DNA of 64,000 bases, from the NCBI RefSeq assembly GCF_030848805.1, contig NC_092362.1, forward strand, positions 11,450,157 to 11,514,156. The letters are read 5' to 3'. The DNA comes from Temnothorax longispinosus. Taxonomy: Eukaryota; Arthropoda; Insecta; Hymenoptera; Formicidae. The position numbers and the translations under genes were made by a program. Positions 1-10,813 of the stretch are shown here, piece after piece. The notes below the pieces were generated by a model. The model made no database searches, had not been told where the DNA came from, and saw only the letters and a program-made list of their open reading frames with translations. Numbering within the stretch: the stretch's first letter is position 1; the number at the start of each line of letters is the position of its first letter.

Positions 1-1031
1 GATATTTTTGAATGGTAGCCATTGATAGTTATGGAATTTACTTATTTGAGAGCGATTGAAAATTTTGTAATCGTTGATTGTATTAATTGAATATTGGATT
101 GAGCTACTATCAGTGGTGTTTGACCGTGATATGCAACGTAAATATGCGATGGATTTGAATTGTAGCTCTTGATAATTATGGAGTTTACTCTTCTGAGAAC
201 GATTGAAAATTTGACTTGTTATCGTTGATTGTATTAATTGGATCGATTGTAAATTTGACCGGTGATCTGATTCTTATGGAGTTTACATTATAATCTCGAT
301 TGTTATGGAGCCAGCTCTCCTTTACCATAAGAGAGGATTGAGATACACTGTGATTATGCAAGAGGGCGACTCTTACCCCGGAGAGTCCCCCATCTCTTCT
401 TGTCAAGAAAGCGTGATACTTTGGCTCCCACGGAGCCAGAAATCCATTGGGGACGTAAGAAGAAGAAGAAGAAGAAGAAGAGCGGGCATTTAGCGTTCGG
501 CCGTCGTAGCGGATAGTCGCGTTTAATTATTTCTTTCGTTCTTTCGAGAAGATTCGTTTAACTGAGTTGAGCGTTGATACGCTATTGTGATCGTGGCGAT
601 ATTTGAGTCATTGCAAACCAACCGAGAGTTGTAAATTTCGATACTGCTAAGAGGAAAGATACCACGATATCTAGATATCCTCAAATCGAGCAGCGTGAAG
701 GAAGGACGAACTTCGCCATTGCGACGTAATCAATCTAACGAAGGACGAGTCAGCCATCTTGGCACATTGAGAATGCCCTCATGGGCTTGGTCAAGGAGAC
801 CATTATTATCCATAGACCAGGAAGGCAGTCGCTTTCAGGTAACATATATCGTACTCTGGCAAATCATTAATCATTTTAATAGATAGCTAGCAAGTTGTCT
901 AGCGAACTGTGATGAACTTAATGTTCTATCATAATGCGATCTTTGATTCCAGAGTTCGAGAACGAAAGATACGAGGAATATTTCCTCTCTCGAGGCTACG
1001 TAGCTAACAGTACAGATCTGTCCGGTATTAT
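1..1031. other. Unclassified AT-rich region with a 147-bp direct duplication
   Basis: No convincing gene. The stretch beginning near 16 (tagcc-attgata-gttatgg) recurs 147 bp downstream near 163, and the following gattgaaaat...ttgattgtattaattg block repeats with the same offset, so two diverged direct copies are present. An AAG microsatellite lies at about 457-482. A good splice-donor-like sequence, CAG/GTAACA, occurs at 836-844 after about 350 bp of balanced-composition DNA. This could be a non-coding exon or the end of an unrecognised retroelement; I cannot decide. Confidence 0.35.
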
Positions 1032-1035
1032 TTAA

Positions 1036-2303
1036 GGGGGGAAACCACAGTAAAATTTTGAAAAAATCGAAAAATTTTTTTTTCGCTTATAAGGTGCTTT
1101 AGGGTCTTAAGAATAATATTCCAAAAGATGGAGTGCCGCAAAAATGTGTAAATACCCAAATTTTCTATTCTGTGGCAACGCCTCTCAGGTATGCTCCGAG
1201 CGCCTTCTGTGATTCCGGCGCGCGCTGTAATTTATAAGTACGGGAGCAGGTATAATGGCAGTCGATGGAGAAGGAATAGCCTTCTACTATAGAATACTAT
1301 AGAATTTCTCCGAAAATTATATAGTACTTAAGAATGCCTATAGGTGTCAACATGTCCAATATGCATTAAAAGAACACGTGTGTAACGTTAGTAGACCGGA
1401 TCTCGATCGTTGAAACGGACGCTTTTTTGCTTCGCTTCGCTTCGCCTCGTGTATACGTTCCATAATATTCGAATAATAGTGAAAATAAGCAGTGATTACA
1501 CATAATCGAAGTCATGGGGATAAAAATCGGCCCGAAAAGTTATGAGCTGTGTATGGAATTAGATGAAAAGCGAATACAGAAGGCGGAGCGATCCATGACA
1601 GAGGGCGCAAAACAGGCCAGAATCGACCAGATGTCAATTCGAAAGGCCAAACATCAACAGGAAATTGACGAAGAAGGCCAATTGTATGGTGCAGGCATCG
1701 CCGATTAGAGGTATATAAAAATATTATATGATTTTACAGTACTTAAAACTTTAAACGCGTTTTTCTTGAAACCACTTTTTTTTAACTGGGCGGACACATA
1801 ACTCGAATAAATTTTTACCGATCGGTTTGAAATTTTCACAGTATATTCAGAATACCTTTCTCTATGGAACTGCGTAGGGTTTTTTTTTATATTATATGGT
1901 TTTTTTTTATCAACAATTTTATGGCGTTTTTTTTTTTTTGGTTACATTTGCAAGTTTTTCTTAAAATGTGCGCCATTTTGCGAAAAATTAACATATCGAA
2001 AAAATCCTACGCAGTTCCATACCCATTTATATATAGAATCTAAAAAACTTTCATTTTTTGTTCCAGGTCAAAAATTACGGACTGTAGATGTCCGCCCATG
2101 GGCCCTCCTGTAAAAATAGGCGCCACAGGACAAGTGCTGCACAGCCGCCATTTTGTAATAAAAATGCGTCAAAAAATTTTAAATTGTAGTTCGTTTATGA
2201 TATTATACTGCTCATTTTACAGATTTTTGATTCATTTCATTGACCCAAAAAAAAATTCCCGAAAATAGCCTTACTTTTTCGTGCTCTACTGTGGTTTCCC
2301 CCC
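1036..2303. mobile_element. DNA transposon with TTAA target duplication
   Basis: The two ends are exact inverted copies, GGGGGGAAACCACAGTA at 1036-1052 and its complement at 2287-2303. Each is bordered by TTAA (1032-1035 and 2304-2307). TTAA duplication is typical of piggyBac-type integration. At 1.27 kb, with only a 64-codon ORF and poly-T/AT filler, this is a non-autonomous or internally deleted copy. The ORF does not look like a piggyBac transposase, so the superfamily is open. Confidence 0.8.
1514..1708 (+). pseudogene. Transposase-gene remnant (C-terminal-like fragment)
   Basis: A 64-codon ORF starting MGIKIGPKSYELC and continuing with a basic helical stretch (DEKRIQKAERSMTEGAKQAR) and a terminal EEGQLYGAGIAD motif before the stop. 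From memory, this arrangement (charged helix followed by a short E-x-Y-x-x-G tail) resembles the C-terminus of Mutator-like transposase-domain proteins repeated in arthropod genomes. That is family recollection, not a search result. It sits in the TTAA-flanked element, has no catalytic domain, and is probably a deletion remnant. Confidence 0.35.
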
Positions 2304-2511
2304 TTAAATTGACTGAGCTGACAAGGAGATGGCACGAGGTGTAAAATGAGTTATGGATTGAGACATAGCTCATTCGAAAAAGGATGTCGAGTACATAAAC
2401 GCTGTAAAGGGATTACAGTGAATGGGCCCTGGTTGCTGAGAAATTTGCCTCCAAAGTTGAGCTTCCGGCTCACTGTAAGGCAAGTTCAGAAACATAACCT
2501 TTAATAGCATG

Positions 2512-2588
2512 AAGCGCGGTAGCTGAGCGGACTGAGGCGTTGACGTATGCTTTTTGTCCGCGGCTGGCTCGAGTTCGAGTCAACTCGC
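2512..2588 (+). repeat. tRNA-like (pseudo-tRNA / SINE promoter) sequence, left arm
   Basis: An A-box-like TAGCTGAGCGG at 2520-2530 and a B-box-like GAGTTCGAGTC at 2571-2581 lie at the spacing usual for RNA polymerase III internal promoters. The body GACTGAGGCG...CTGGCTCGAG is reminiscent of a Leu/Ser-type tRNA, but no clean cloverleaf or anticodon stem is evident. A tract rich in T follows. I read this as a tRNA-derived repeat and not a functional tRNA gene. Confidence 0.45.
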
Positions 2589-2796
2589 AATCTATTTTTT
2601 TTCTTTTTTTTTTATACTTTTAATCAATTTTTGTGTAAACTATTTTTTGGAATAAATTCTAATAATGAAGCAACATTTTATATATAAAAAATATAATTTT
2701 ATATGTACGCAATAAAAGAGAATACGAATTTATGTATTAATTATTTATTCTAAAATCTTGAGAATAAATAGCAAAAAAAGTGGAAGTATTTATTTA

Positions 2797-3207
2797 TATA
2801 TTACTAGCTGGTTACCCGGGCTTCGCCCAGGAGTTGTTTTTCTTCAAACGACTTTATTTGTGTTTTAATATCCTTAATCAAAAAAAATTCCTTTATCAGT
2901 TCGGATACCAATTCCCAACAAGATCGGTAACGAAAAACTATACAGTTTATGGCACTCCCTGGGAAATTCTACCCCTATTTTGTATACAATTTTTTAAGAT
3001 TCGGTCAATTATTTCCCGAAAAATTGGAAAAATTTCGGATACCGATTCTCAAAAAAATCGGTAACAAATAACTATACACTCTATAACACTCCCCGGAAAA
3101 TTCCACCCCTATTTTATATACTTTTGGTAAAAATTCGGTCGAATAGTTTAAGAGTGTATAAAGAACATACATACATACATACATACATTCTATTTCATAT
3201 ATATAGA
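2797..3207 (+). repeat. Interspersed repeat with ACAT microsatellite tail
   Basis: Begins with a small GC-rich hairpin, GGGCTTCGCCC (2818-2828), in otherwise AT-rich DNA. It contains two imperfect copies of a ~120-bp stretch (cggataccaattcccaac... and cggataccgattctcaa...) and ends in an ACAT tandem run (about 3167-3188) followed by tatatatag. Similar hairpin-plus-tetranucleotide repeats are common in insect genomes; the class is unassigned. Confidence 0.4.
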
Positions 3208-3421
3208 TTTCGAATATTCGAGAAGATAGACACAGATAAAACAAATGTAACGGTATAACGGCACGAATCTTTTGTGCCTTTGTTCGAGTTCCAGAACAGG
3301 TATTTTTTCTATGTGCGCATGCGCAGACAAATTCTAACAAAAGACTCGTAGGGTCTGAGGACCCCTTCGTTTCTTTTCGTGGTTAGAATTCTTACGAATT
3401 TTTAACAGTAAAGCAGTCTAC

Positions 3422-3874
3422 GTTAGTGCACTCTCACAAAATTTGCAAACATATAAAAATAGAAACATCTGTGGATCCAACATTGATAGAACACATACAG
3501 CTATTAGCACAATATGTGATATATCAAAAGACGATTTAACTGATAGCATTGCATATTTTCGAGGTAAATATTTCTTTGTTTCTTTGTGTCAGTATTTGTG
3601 TAAATGTCAGTATTAGAGATGTAATATTACATTTTTTTTGCAGACATGCTATTACAATTTAATTTAATTAACGCTGATCCATTAAGAAAATTTAATACAT
3701 GTGCGAAAGAAGTTGCTGAAAAATTGTTTGAAAATTTTGTTAAAATGTTGAGCAAGTGTACACTTGTATTTTTAATAACTATTTATATTTTTATTACTTT
3801 GATTATTTATATATACACATTTACTTTTTATCTACTGACTACATTTTATTTATTTTTTTTCATTTTACATAACT
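3422..3874 (+). pseudogene. Candidate two-exon ORF inside the inverted-repeat element
   Basis: An open frame up to 3563 (about 47 codons, ending ...DSIAYFR) continues in frame at 3644 (DMLLQFNLINADPLRKF...) if an 80-bp sequence (3564-3643) is spliced out. That sequence starts GTAAAT and ends in a T-rich tract plus GCAG, a normal insect intron length. The exon 2 frame stays open to 3874, though its end is hydrophobic low-complexity. I do not recognise the protein. It may be the last exons of the element's own transposase. Confidence 0.3.
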
Positions 3875-4112
3875 AATTATTTATTGACTATGTATTGACT
3901 ATGTATTAACTACGTATTGTATTTATTATACTGACGATGTATTAACTATTTTATTTTATAATTATATGACATATAACGTAATATTTTTTGTTTATTATCC
4001 CATAATTTTTTCACTTTTTTTTTAAACTACAATTCTTATTCTTTTTTATTATAATAATAACTCGTATTCTCTTTCATTACGTACATATAAAATTATATTT
4101 TTTTATATATAA

Positions 4113-4376
4113 TATTCGAAAATAGTTCCTGCACTTAAACTTAGCGGGTCTAACGGGCATTGCGTATATCCCTAGACCAATAGCGTTCACATCATCCTAT
4201 ATATATAGCATTCAGCGCTCATGTACGACGAGCAAGCAATCACGTGAACAGAAGAAGCGCGCGTTCGCGTTTCGCGTGTCCTGCGGTCGTCGTCACGAAG
4301 AGCACTCTCGTTTCATTCGTTCTTGTGTTAGTTCCTGCGTTACTTTCGTTCTTGCGTTATCATTAATATCCTAACA
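4113..4376 (+). repeat. copia 5' LTR
   Basis: A 264-bp LTR matching 10456-10720 with only a handful of differences (single-base changes, a 1-bp indel and a changed first few bases: TATTC here, TGTTG in the 3' copy). It ends ...CTAACA. A TATA-like ctatatatatagc near 4197-4208 and a downstream GC-rich segment are plausible promoter parts. Near-identity of LTRs implies recent insertion. Confidence 0.93.
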
Positions 4377-4390
4377 GGTTATGGGCCCAG
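4377..4390 (+). promoter_or_regulatory. copia primer-binding site
   Basis: GGTTATGGGCCCAG begins at the first base after the 5' LTR. In Drosophila copia the same kind of sequence pairs with an internal part of initiator tRNA-Met, so minus-strand synthesis is primed from a half-tRNA instead of the tRNA 3' end. The match supports a copia-like priming mode here. Confidence 0.85.
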
Positions 4391-4410
4391 TCGACGCGTA
4401 GTGCAAAAAG

Positions 4411-4473
4411 GCATGGATCCGAAAAGATGCGAAAGCGCAATTTCTGATATCGTCAACTGTGGAGGCCGAACAA
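4411..4473 (+). repeat. 63-bp gag segment duplicated in the untranslated leader
   Basis: This leader stretch is a perfect or near-perfect copy of gag positions 4752-4814, 280 bp downstream. It lies between the primer-binding site and the gag start and is followed by GGTAAAC, which resembles a splice donor. It is not part of the gag frame. Confidence 0.85.
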
Positions 4474-4589
4474 GGTAAACGAAGGTTTCGCGTAACGAGT
4501 TTTTTGCGACACGTGAGCTGGTCGGTGCGAGTGAGATACATCGCGTTTAACTTCTGTGTTCGGTCCAATTTCGGAGTAAAAGCAGCGAT

Positions 4590-5429
4590 ATGGCTGATGA
4601 GTTATCGGCAAGAAACGTCGCGAAATTCAACGGAAGAAATTTTCAAGTCTGGAAATTTCAGTTGAAAGCGGTGCTCACCGCGAGAGACCTGCAAAATATC
4701 GTCTGCGGAATTGAAGTAAAACCCGAACCCGGCCAAGAAGCTCAACGCCAAGCATGGATCCGAAAAGATGCGAAAGCGCAATTTCTGATATCGTCAACTG
4801 TGGAGGCCGAACAAATGCAACCGCTGCTAACATGCAATACATCCAAGGAGATGTGGGACAAATTGACGAGGATACACGAACAGAAATCATCTTCGAACAA
4901 ACTGACACAGCAATTCCACGAGTACAGAATGGACAGCAACGAGTCCGTGATCCAGCACGTGGCTAAAGTGCAAAACATGGCCATGAAACTTCGAGATGTT
5001 GGCGAGGTTATTTCCGACACAGCTATTCTAGCAAAGATTATCGGAAGTCTACCCTCAAAATTCAATGCGCTGAGGACGGCGTGGGACAGCGTGGACGAAG
5101 AGAAACAGACAGTGGATCTACTAACAGAACGACTTCTTCGAGAAGAGGCCCGTCTTACAACGGACGACGAAATGGCAAGCGCACTAGCAGCTATGACCCT
5201 GAAAACGAACGAGAAAACACGTGATCATAAATACAGAAAAACTAAGAAAGAAAAAGGAAGAGAAATCATCTGCTATTACTGCAAAAAAAGGGCCATTTTG
5301 TTCGAGATTGCTACGAGAAAAAGAAAAAGGAGAGCGGGAAACAAGACGACAAAAGAAACACTGAAGAAGACAAAGAAGCATCAGTGGCTTTTTCCGCGAC
5401 GCGTAGCAACAGTGAAATTCGCGCCGTGA
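4590..5429 (+). pseudogene. copia Gag
   Basis: Starts MADELSARNVAKFNGRNFQVWKF, a typical copia Gag opening (UBN2/DUF4219-like), followed by helical DKLTRIHEQ...QFHEYRM and a GSLPSKFNAL motif. This is the capsid part that forms the virus-like particle. At the C-terminus the CCHC zinc knuckle begins (CYYC at about 5270-5281), but a one-base loss in the A7 run at 5283-5289 throws the frame, so the knuckle and the Gag-Pol junction are lost from this ORF. The downstream frame carries the rest. Confidence 0.85.
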
Positions 5430-6712
5430 ACAGTGACGAGGACAGAAGGCTACCGAAAGATATCAGAGATATCTGGCTTATCGACAGTGGCGCTTCATGC
5501 CACATCAGTTACCGACGCGAGTGGTTCTCCGAGTTCGAAGTTATCGACGGTGAAAAGATTACCCTAGGAGACAACGGATCATGTGAAGTGACAGGTCGTG
5601 GAACAGTAAACATTGAGAGGTTAGTGAACGGACAGTGGGAATCCGCGAAAATTGAAAACGTACTCTACGTCCCGAAGATCAGAAAGAATCTGTTCTCTGT
5701 CGGTGTGTGTACAACCAAAGGGTTGAAAATAAAGTTCACCGGGCAACGAGTGGTTGTTATAAAAGACGACAAAGTGCTGGCTGAAGGTGTGAAGCAAAAC
5801 AATGATGTTTATCGCATGCTCTTCAGAGTGAAGAAACAACAAGAGGCCAATATCACGGTGTCAGACCTACGGACCTGGCATGAACGACTCGGACATGTCA
5901 ACAAAGGCACCCTCAAGAATATGATCCGTCAAGAACTCGTGAACGGTGTGAAGCTGTCGAACACAAGTGACTTCTTTTGTGAGCACTGTGAAATTGGCAA
6001 AGCTCACAGAAATTCATACAAGATCAAAGAGCACACTATGACCAGAGAACCCGGAGAGTACATACACTCAGATGTAACCGGACCAATTTCAGAACCGTCC
6101 CTAGGAGGTACAAGATTTTTCGTGGTCTTCAAAAATGATGCGTCCGGCTTTCGTCATGTATACTTCATCAAACACAAGTCAGATGTGTTTGAAAAGTTTA
6201 AAGAGTACGAAGGAATGATCTTCAATAAATTTGAGAAGAGAATAAAAATACTCCATACTGACAATGGCAGAGAATACTGCAACAATGATATGAAGAAATT
6301 TCTATCATTAAGGGGCATCCAACATGAAACAACAGCTCCATATACACCGGAGCAGAATGGCAGAGCAGAGAGAGACAATCGTACGATAGTGGAATCAGCG
6401 AGAACGATGCTCCACGCAAAAGAACTGCCAAGATCACTCTGGGCAGAGGCTGTCTCTACTGCCGTGTATGTTCTGAACAGGACAACTTCAACTCAAAACA
6501 TGGACTCAACTCCTCTTGAAATCTGGACAAAAAAGAAGCTTGAACTCAATCATCTACGAGTATTCGGCAGCGAAGCTTATGTACACATCAATGACCTGTT
6601 CAGAAAGAAGATAGATCCGAAGTCGAAAAAGATGATCTTCGTTGGATACCAAAATGACTCACAACTATCGACTCTACGATCCAGAAACCAGGAAAATAAA
6701 AATATCACGTGA
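5384..6712 (+). pseudogene. copia Pol part 1: protease, pre-integrase zinc finger, integrase
   Basis: In another frame from gag. It shows the aspartic protease motif LIDSGASCHIS (about 5475-5507), a GAG-pre-integrase block with WHERLGH and C-x2-C, then the integrase core: D in HSDVTGPI, D in LHTDNGREY, and E in PEQNGRAERDNR. The integrase C-terminal part (HLRVFGSEAYVH) is present. A frameshift close to 6655 converts the following residues to SQLSTLRSRNQ and a stop. The correct frame resumes briefly and then meets the 1.8-kb insertion. Confidence 0.88.
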
Positions 6713-6744
6713 CGTGATGTTTAACGAAAGTGTTTGAAGTTGAA

Positions 6745-8538
6745 AAAGAAAGAGAGAGAGAGAGAGAAAGATTGTGTTGTTCTTTTTTGCGGCCATCAGT
6801 GGCGGTTGTAATTCGATAGGTCAGGCCGCGCATTCTACGTAGGCCTTTGAAAAGGCGCGCAAGCGGCGCCGACAACGTTGCGTCCCAGGCGGCGAGGCGA
6901 GAGTTTACCGCGCATGCTTGAGCATGTTGGGAGGGGCACGCAGCCCGGGCGAACGAGCATTCGTCTCCCAGATATCGTGCGTGATACATCGTGATACATA
7001 AGTTCGAGTCAAACCAGTAATTGCGTCATCTTTTCTCAGTTAAGTAGTGAGGTAGCCGAGATCTGCCTCTTCGTGTTCAGTAGCATATATTTGTTCACCA
7101 TATAAGAATCAACGAGATATAATGACAACTAAGATCGTCGCCGAGAGGAAGCCAGTGAGATACGTCCCGGCTAGCCATACCGGCACGTGGAAAGCTAAAG
7201 GAAGGAAGCCATTTTCTGGAACGTTCGAAAAAGCCTTTCAGTGCTTGATACTAGAAGTCATCGAGGAACTCAGATATATTCAAGGTTAAGGTACCGCCTT
7301 TAATCTGTACGAGAGAGACAGTTAGACGCCCGTCTAACATATTACAAAAAATTCCCGATTCTTTAACATTAGATCCCGTCTAATGCTTTACAAGGAATTC
7401 CCGATTAGTTAATCTTGCATTAATCTTACATATCCAGTTCAATCGTAATACTGAGCTCAGTCTAAAAGTCCATTAATTACTTAATTCTTCGGTTGCAACC
7501 ATTTCATTTCATTTCATTTACAAGGAAAAAACTTTATTTCTTTCTTTTGTGCGATTAATTCGGTATAATCAATTCTATAATATCGTTTATCGTTCATTAC
7601 GTTAATTTGCGGACATTTGTTACATTCACTTGTATTACATACTAAATTCGAATGCGTTCTTTACGAAATATATAAATCGTTTCAGTCGTTGTAATCCAAG
7701 TATCAAATAACCGTTTGCGTGCGTTGCTACAAAAGCTCTTATTCAATTACTTTATATTATTCTACTGATTATTTTGCGAATTACTAATTATCAAATATTA
7801 CGTTTATTCTATGGTGAATTAGTGTGTCAATCAAAGACTTCTTATTACAAGATTTAATTCAGTAAACTCAGTGAGAAACTTATTGCTTATGTTTTTGTTG
7901 TAGTTCATGATATAATATAATGCTTCGCTGTGATTTAGACACGAGTTTGGTAATACTTAATCAGTATTTAAAGTACAAATAATATTATTTAATAGACAGA
8001 TGATAGTTATTTATTATTTCAAATAAGAGATTGATGCATTATTTCCTAGATTATACAAATTATAGCTGAATTGATATTCTTGTTTTGAATTGATTTATGT
8101 TTATGTTTCAAACGATCCTTTCTTTAGAGAAAAACAACTAATTCTTAGCTTGACTACGTCAAGAGAAATTATATGAGAACATAATATTACAATTCCTTTT
8201 ATAATGAAGCTTTTTATTTGATAAAGAAATACACCAGTAAAACTTAAAAGTATATTATGCCATATATTTAGAGAAAGGACTGTTCTATGATAACAATTTA
8301 TTTGTTCTTTTATGCATTTATATTATTCATATTGTCTTTTATATTACCAATGTATAATTTTGTTCACGAATACTGGGAAGGTTTTAGGGCAGTTTCCCTT
8401 CTCCTATGCAACAAATGTTGGTATTCTTTGTATAGGTCTACCCAATCTAGACTTTTTTAAATTACATAAATTACGAAACGCAATCTCTCTCTCAATAAAC
8501 GGATTCTTTTTATTTGTTCCTTCCTCATCTAATTCTAG
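6745..8538 (+). other. 1.8-kb insertion in copia: exon-like and intron-like DNA
   Basis: Copia sequence ends near 6745 and resumes near 8550. A GA run opens the insert; a GC-rich part (about 6780-7284) is followed by AT-rich DNA (7285-8538). The AT-rich part has intron ends: GTTAAG at 7285 and a pyrimidine tract, branch-like CTAAT and TAG at 8538. No terminal inverted repeats or target duplication were found. It could be a captured host gene fragment or part of an unrecognised retroelement. Confidence 0.55.
7122..7284 (+). CDS. Candidate small exon within the copia insertion
   Basis: An ATG in a favourable context (ataATGACA) opens 54 codons, MTTKIVAERKPVRYVPAS...LEVIEELRYIQ, without stop, ending at CAAG/GTTAAG. 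Spliced to 8539 the frame stays open and continues EIRLVRELVQTER into the copia frame. The protein is basic then helical and I do not recognise it. A sequence encoding E-P-R-L-L-R-E-L-V after the same CTAG acceptor occurs at 25182, so this exon boundary is shared by two loci. Function unknown; transcription unproven. Confidence 0.4.
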
Positions 8539-9695
8539 AGATCAGGCTTGTGCGCGAGCTTGTGCAAACAGAAAGAAACTCCAGAGCAATCAACGGCAAG
8601 GATCAACGGGAAGAATCTGAAGAAGACAGACTGACACTTCCGGGGAATTCAACGAAAGAAACTGAAAGGGAACCGACCTATGAATCAGACGGAAGCGAGT
8701 CTAATTCTTTCCATGACGCCGAGATGGAGACAGAGGTCGAGGGAGTCAACGGTGAAGAGGATCTAGCCCGTCAAACCAAAAATGCAAATACAGCACCAGC
8801 GACCGATGAGAGAAAACTGAGAGACCGTTGTTCATTGAAGAAACCTGCCAGATACGAGGTAAACATTACCGAAATCGACATACCCAAAACTTTCAAAGAA
8901 GCTGTTACCGGAACAAATTCTCATCATTGGGTGGGAGCAATAAATGACGAACTTCGGTCACTCGAGAATAACAAGACGTGGACAATAATACCTCGAGAAA
9001 ACAACCGGAAGACCATCGACTCTAAGTGGGTCTTCAAGATTCTTCGAGACACTTCAGGCCGTGTAATCAGATACAAGGCCCGACTCTGCGCCAGAGGATT
9101 TCAACAGCGTAAAGAATTCGACTACACAGAGACCTTCTCACCAGTGGTGAGATACGACTCGCTCAGAGTGTTCCTGTCCTTAGTCACGCAGTTTGACTTA
9201 GAGTTGATCCAGTTCGACGTTCAGACGGCCTTCCTCTATGGAAACCTTGAAGAGGACATACATATGGAAATACCCGAAGGACTCGACAGTGAATACGACA
9301 AAAGTGTGCACGTGTGTAAGCTTGTGAAATCACTCTACGAACTAAAACAAGCACCTCGGTGCTGGAATGAAAGATTTCGCGAATTTCTCAAACGATTCAA
9401 TCTGGTGCAGTGTGAATCTGATCCGTGTATTTTTCGCGGTATGTATAGAGGCATAAATGTGTATCTCGCCCTATTTGTTGACGATGGGTTAATCGCGTCT
9501 AAATCTTTAGATATTTTGAACTCTATGATTAAATCATTCGAACAAGCATTTGTTATCACCCTTGGTGATGCTCATTATTTTGTCGGAGCGCAAATAGAGC
9601 GAGATAGATACAATAAAACCATGTTTATACATCAAAAAGCGTATACCGACAAAATTCTAGAAAAATTTCGAATGAGTGAAGCCAAACGCACATAA
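8539..9695 (+). pseudogene. copia Pol part 2: reverse transcriptase
   Basis: After a short acidic linker the frame encodes the copia RT domain: WVFKILRDTSGRVIRYKARLC-type fingers, DYTETFSPVV, QFDVQTAFLYG (first catalytic Asp), SLYELKQAPRCW, and FVDDGLIAS, which is the catalytic Y/F-x-D-D. The frame breaks at about 9690 (MSEAKRT then stop); RNase H continues in another frame. The first ~10 residues (EIRLVRELV) may derive from the insertion upstream rather than from copia. Confidence 0.88.
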
Positions 9696-9715
9696 GTGTA
9701 CCCGCCGATCCGAAT

Positions 9716-10468
9716 GTGTCATTGTCTAAATCGATTGAAAAGGAAAAGAAACTCGACGATCGCGTACCCTTCCGCGAAGCACTGGGCTCGTTGATGTATC
9801 TGTCCGTCGTGTCTAGACCCGATATAACATACGCGGTTAATGTAGTAAGCAGATATCTCAACGGTCCAAATACTGATTACTGGCAAGCAATTAAAAGAAT
9901 CTTTCGCTACTTAAACGGGACAACCGAATTTGGTATACAATATTCGGCAAACAGCGAATTAGAATTATTCGGTTTTTCAGACTCTGATTTTGCAGGTGAT
10001 GTCGGAACACGTAGATCCACAACGGGTTATGCATTTGTACTCGCGAACGGAATTGTCACATGGAACTCGCAACGACAAAAACTTGTATGTCTCAGTACGA
10101 CGGAAGCGGAATATGTGGCAGCGGCCACAACTGCAAAAGAAGCTGTATGGCTTAGACGACTATTGGAAGAGCTAGGCTGTAAATGTTTCAACCCTACAGT
10201 AATCTATGTTGATAACCAGAGTGCTATTCGTCTAGTGAAGAACCCAGAGTTTCACAAGCGCACGAAACACATAGATATTAAATATCATTTCATTAGAGAG
10301 TTAACCAGAAATAACGAGATTGTCATTGAATATGTTGAAACTGAGAAGCAAAAGGCTGACATATTTACCAAAGCTCTTCCAAAAGATAAATTTCTACGTT
10401 TGCGAAATAATTTAAATATAACCGATAATCAAACAGAGTGCATGAACGGTGGGAGTGTTGGAAAATAG
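9716..10468 (+). pseudogene. copia Pol part 3: RT connection and RNase H
   Basis: Contains ALGSLMYLSVVSRPDITYAV, the copia connection motif, then Ty1/copia RNase H motifs: GFSDSDFAGD, STTGYAFVL, LSTTEAEYVAA (catalytic Glu region) and YVDNQSAIRL. It ends with KQKADIFTKALP, the usual copia Pol C-terminus, just before the polypurine tract. Offset in frame from the RT block by a small indel, so this copy cannot make a full Pol. Confidence 0.88.
10447..10455 (+). promoter_or_regulatory. copia polypurine tract
   Basis: GGTGGGAG-type purine-rich stretch ending immediately before the TGTTG that starts the 3' LTR; the expected primer site for plus-strand synthesis. Confidence 0.6.
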
Positions 10469-10720
10469 TTCCTGCACTTAAACTTAGCGGGTCTAACGGG
10501 CATTGCGTATATCCCTAGACCAATAGCGTTCACATCATCCTATATATATAGCATTCAGCGCTCATGTACGACGAGCAAGCAATCACGTGAACAGAAGAAG
10601 CGCGCGTTCGCGTTTTGCGTGTCCTGCGGTCGTCGTCACGAAGAGCACTCTCGTTTCATTCGTTCTTGTGTTAAGTTCCTGCGTTACTTTCGTTCTTGCG
10701 TTATCATTAATATCTCAACA
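10456..10720 (+). repeat. copia 3' LTR
   Basis: 265 bp, TGTTG...CAACA, near identical to 4113-4376. Followed directly by the TATAA target duplication (10721-10725), after which the interrupted inverted-repeat arm resumes. Confidence 0.93.
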
Positions 10721-10813
10721 TATAAAATGTTGCTTCATTATTAGAATTTATTCCAAAAAATAGTTTACACAAAAATTGATTAAAAGTATAAAAAAAAGAA
10801 AAAAAAATTAGAT

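Larger units (their letters stand above)
4113..10720 (+). mobile_element. Ty1/copia LTR retrotransposon, interrupted and frameshifted
   Basis: The LTRs flank, in order, gag, protease, integrase, reverse transcriptase and RNase H, which is the Ty1/copia order. The target duplication TATAA is exact at 4108-4112 and 10721-10725. The primer-binding site GGTTATGGGCCCAG directly follows the 5' LTR, and a purine tract precedes the 3' LTR. Coding capacity is broken by at least three frameshifts (near 5290, 6655 and 9690) and by a 1.8-kb insertion between integrase and RT. It is therefore a defective copy, although the LTRs are young. Confidence 0.95.

Noticed and set aside
2512..2588. Functional tRNA gene
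   Set aside because: Box-like motifs are present but I could not form a cloverleaf, and the sequence is duplicated in inverted arms.
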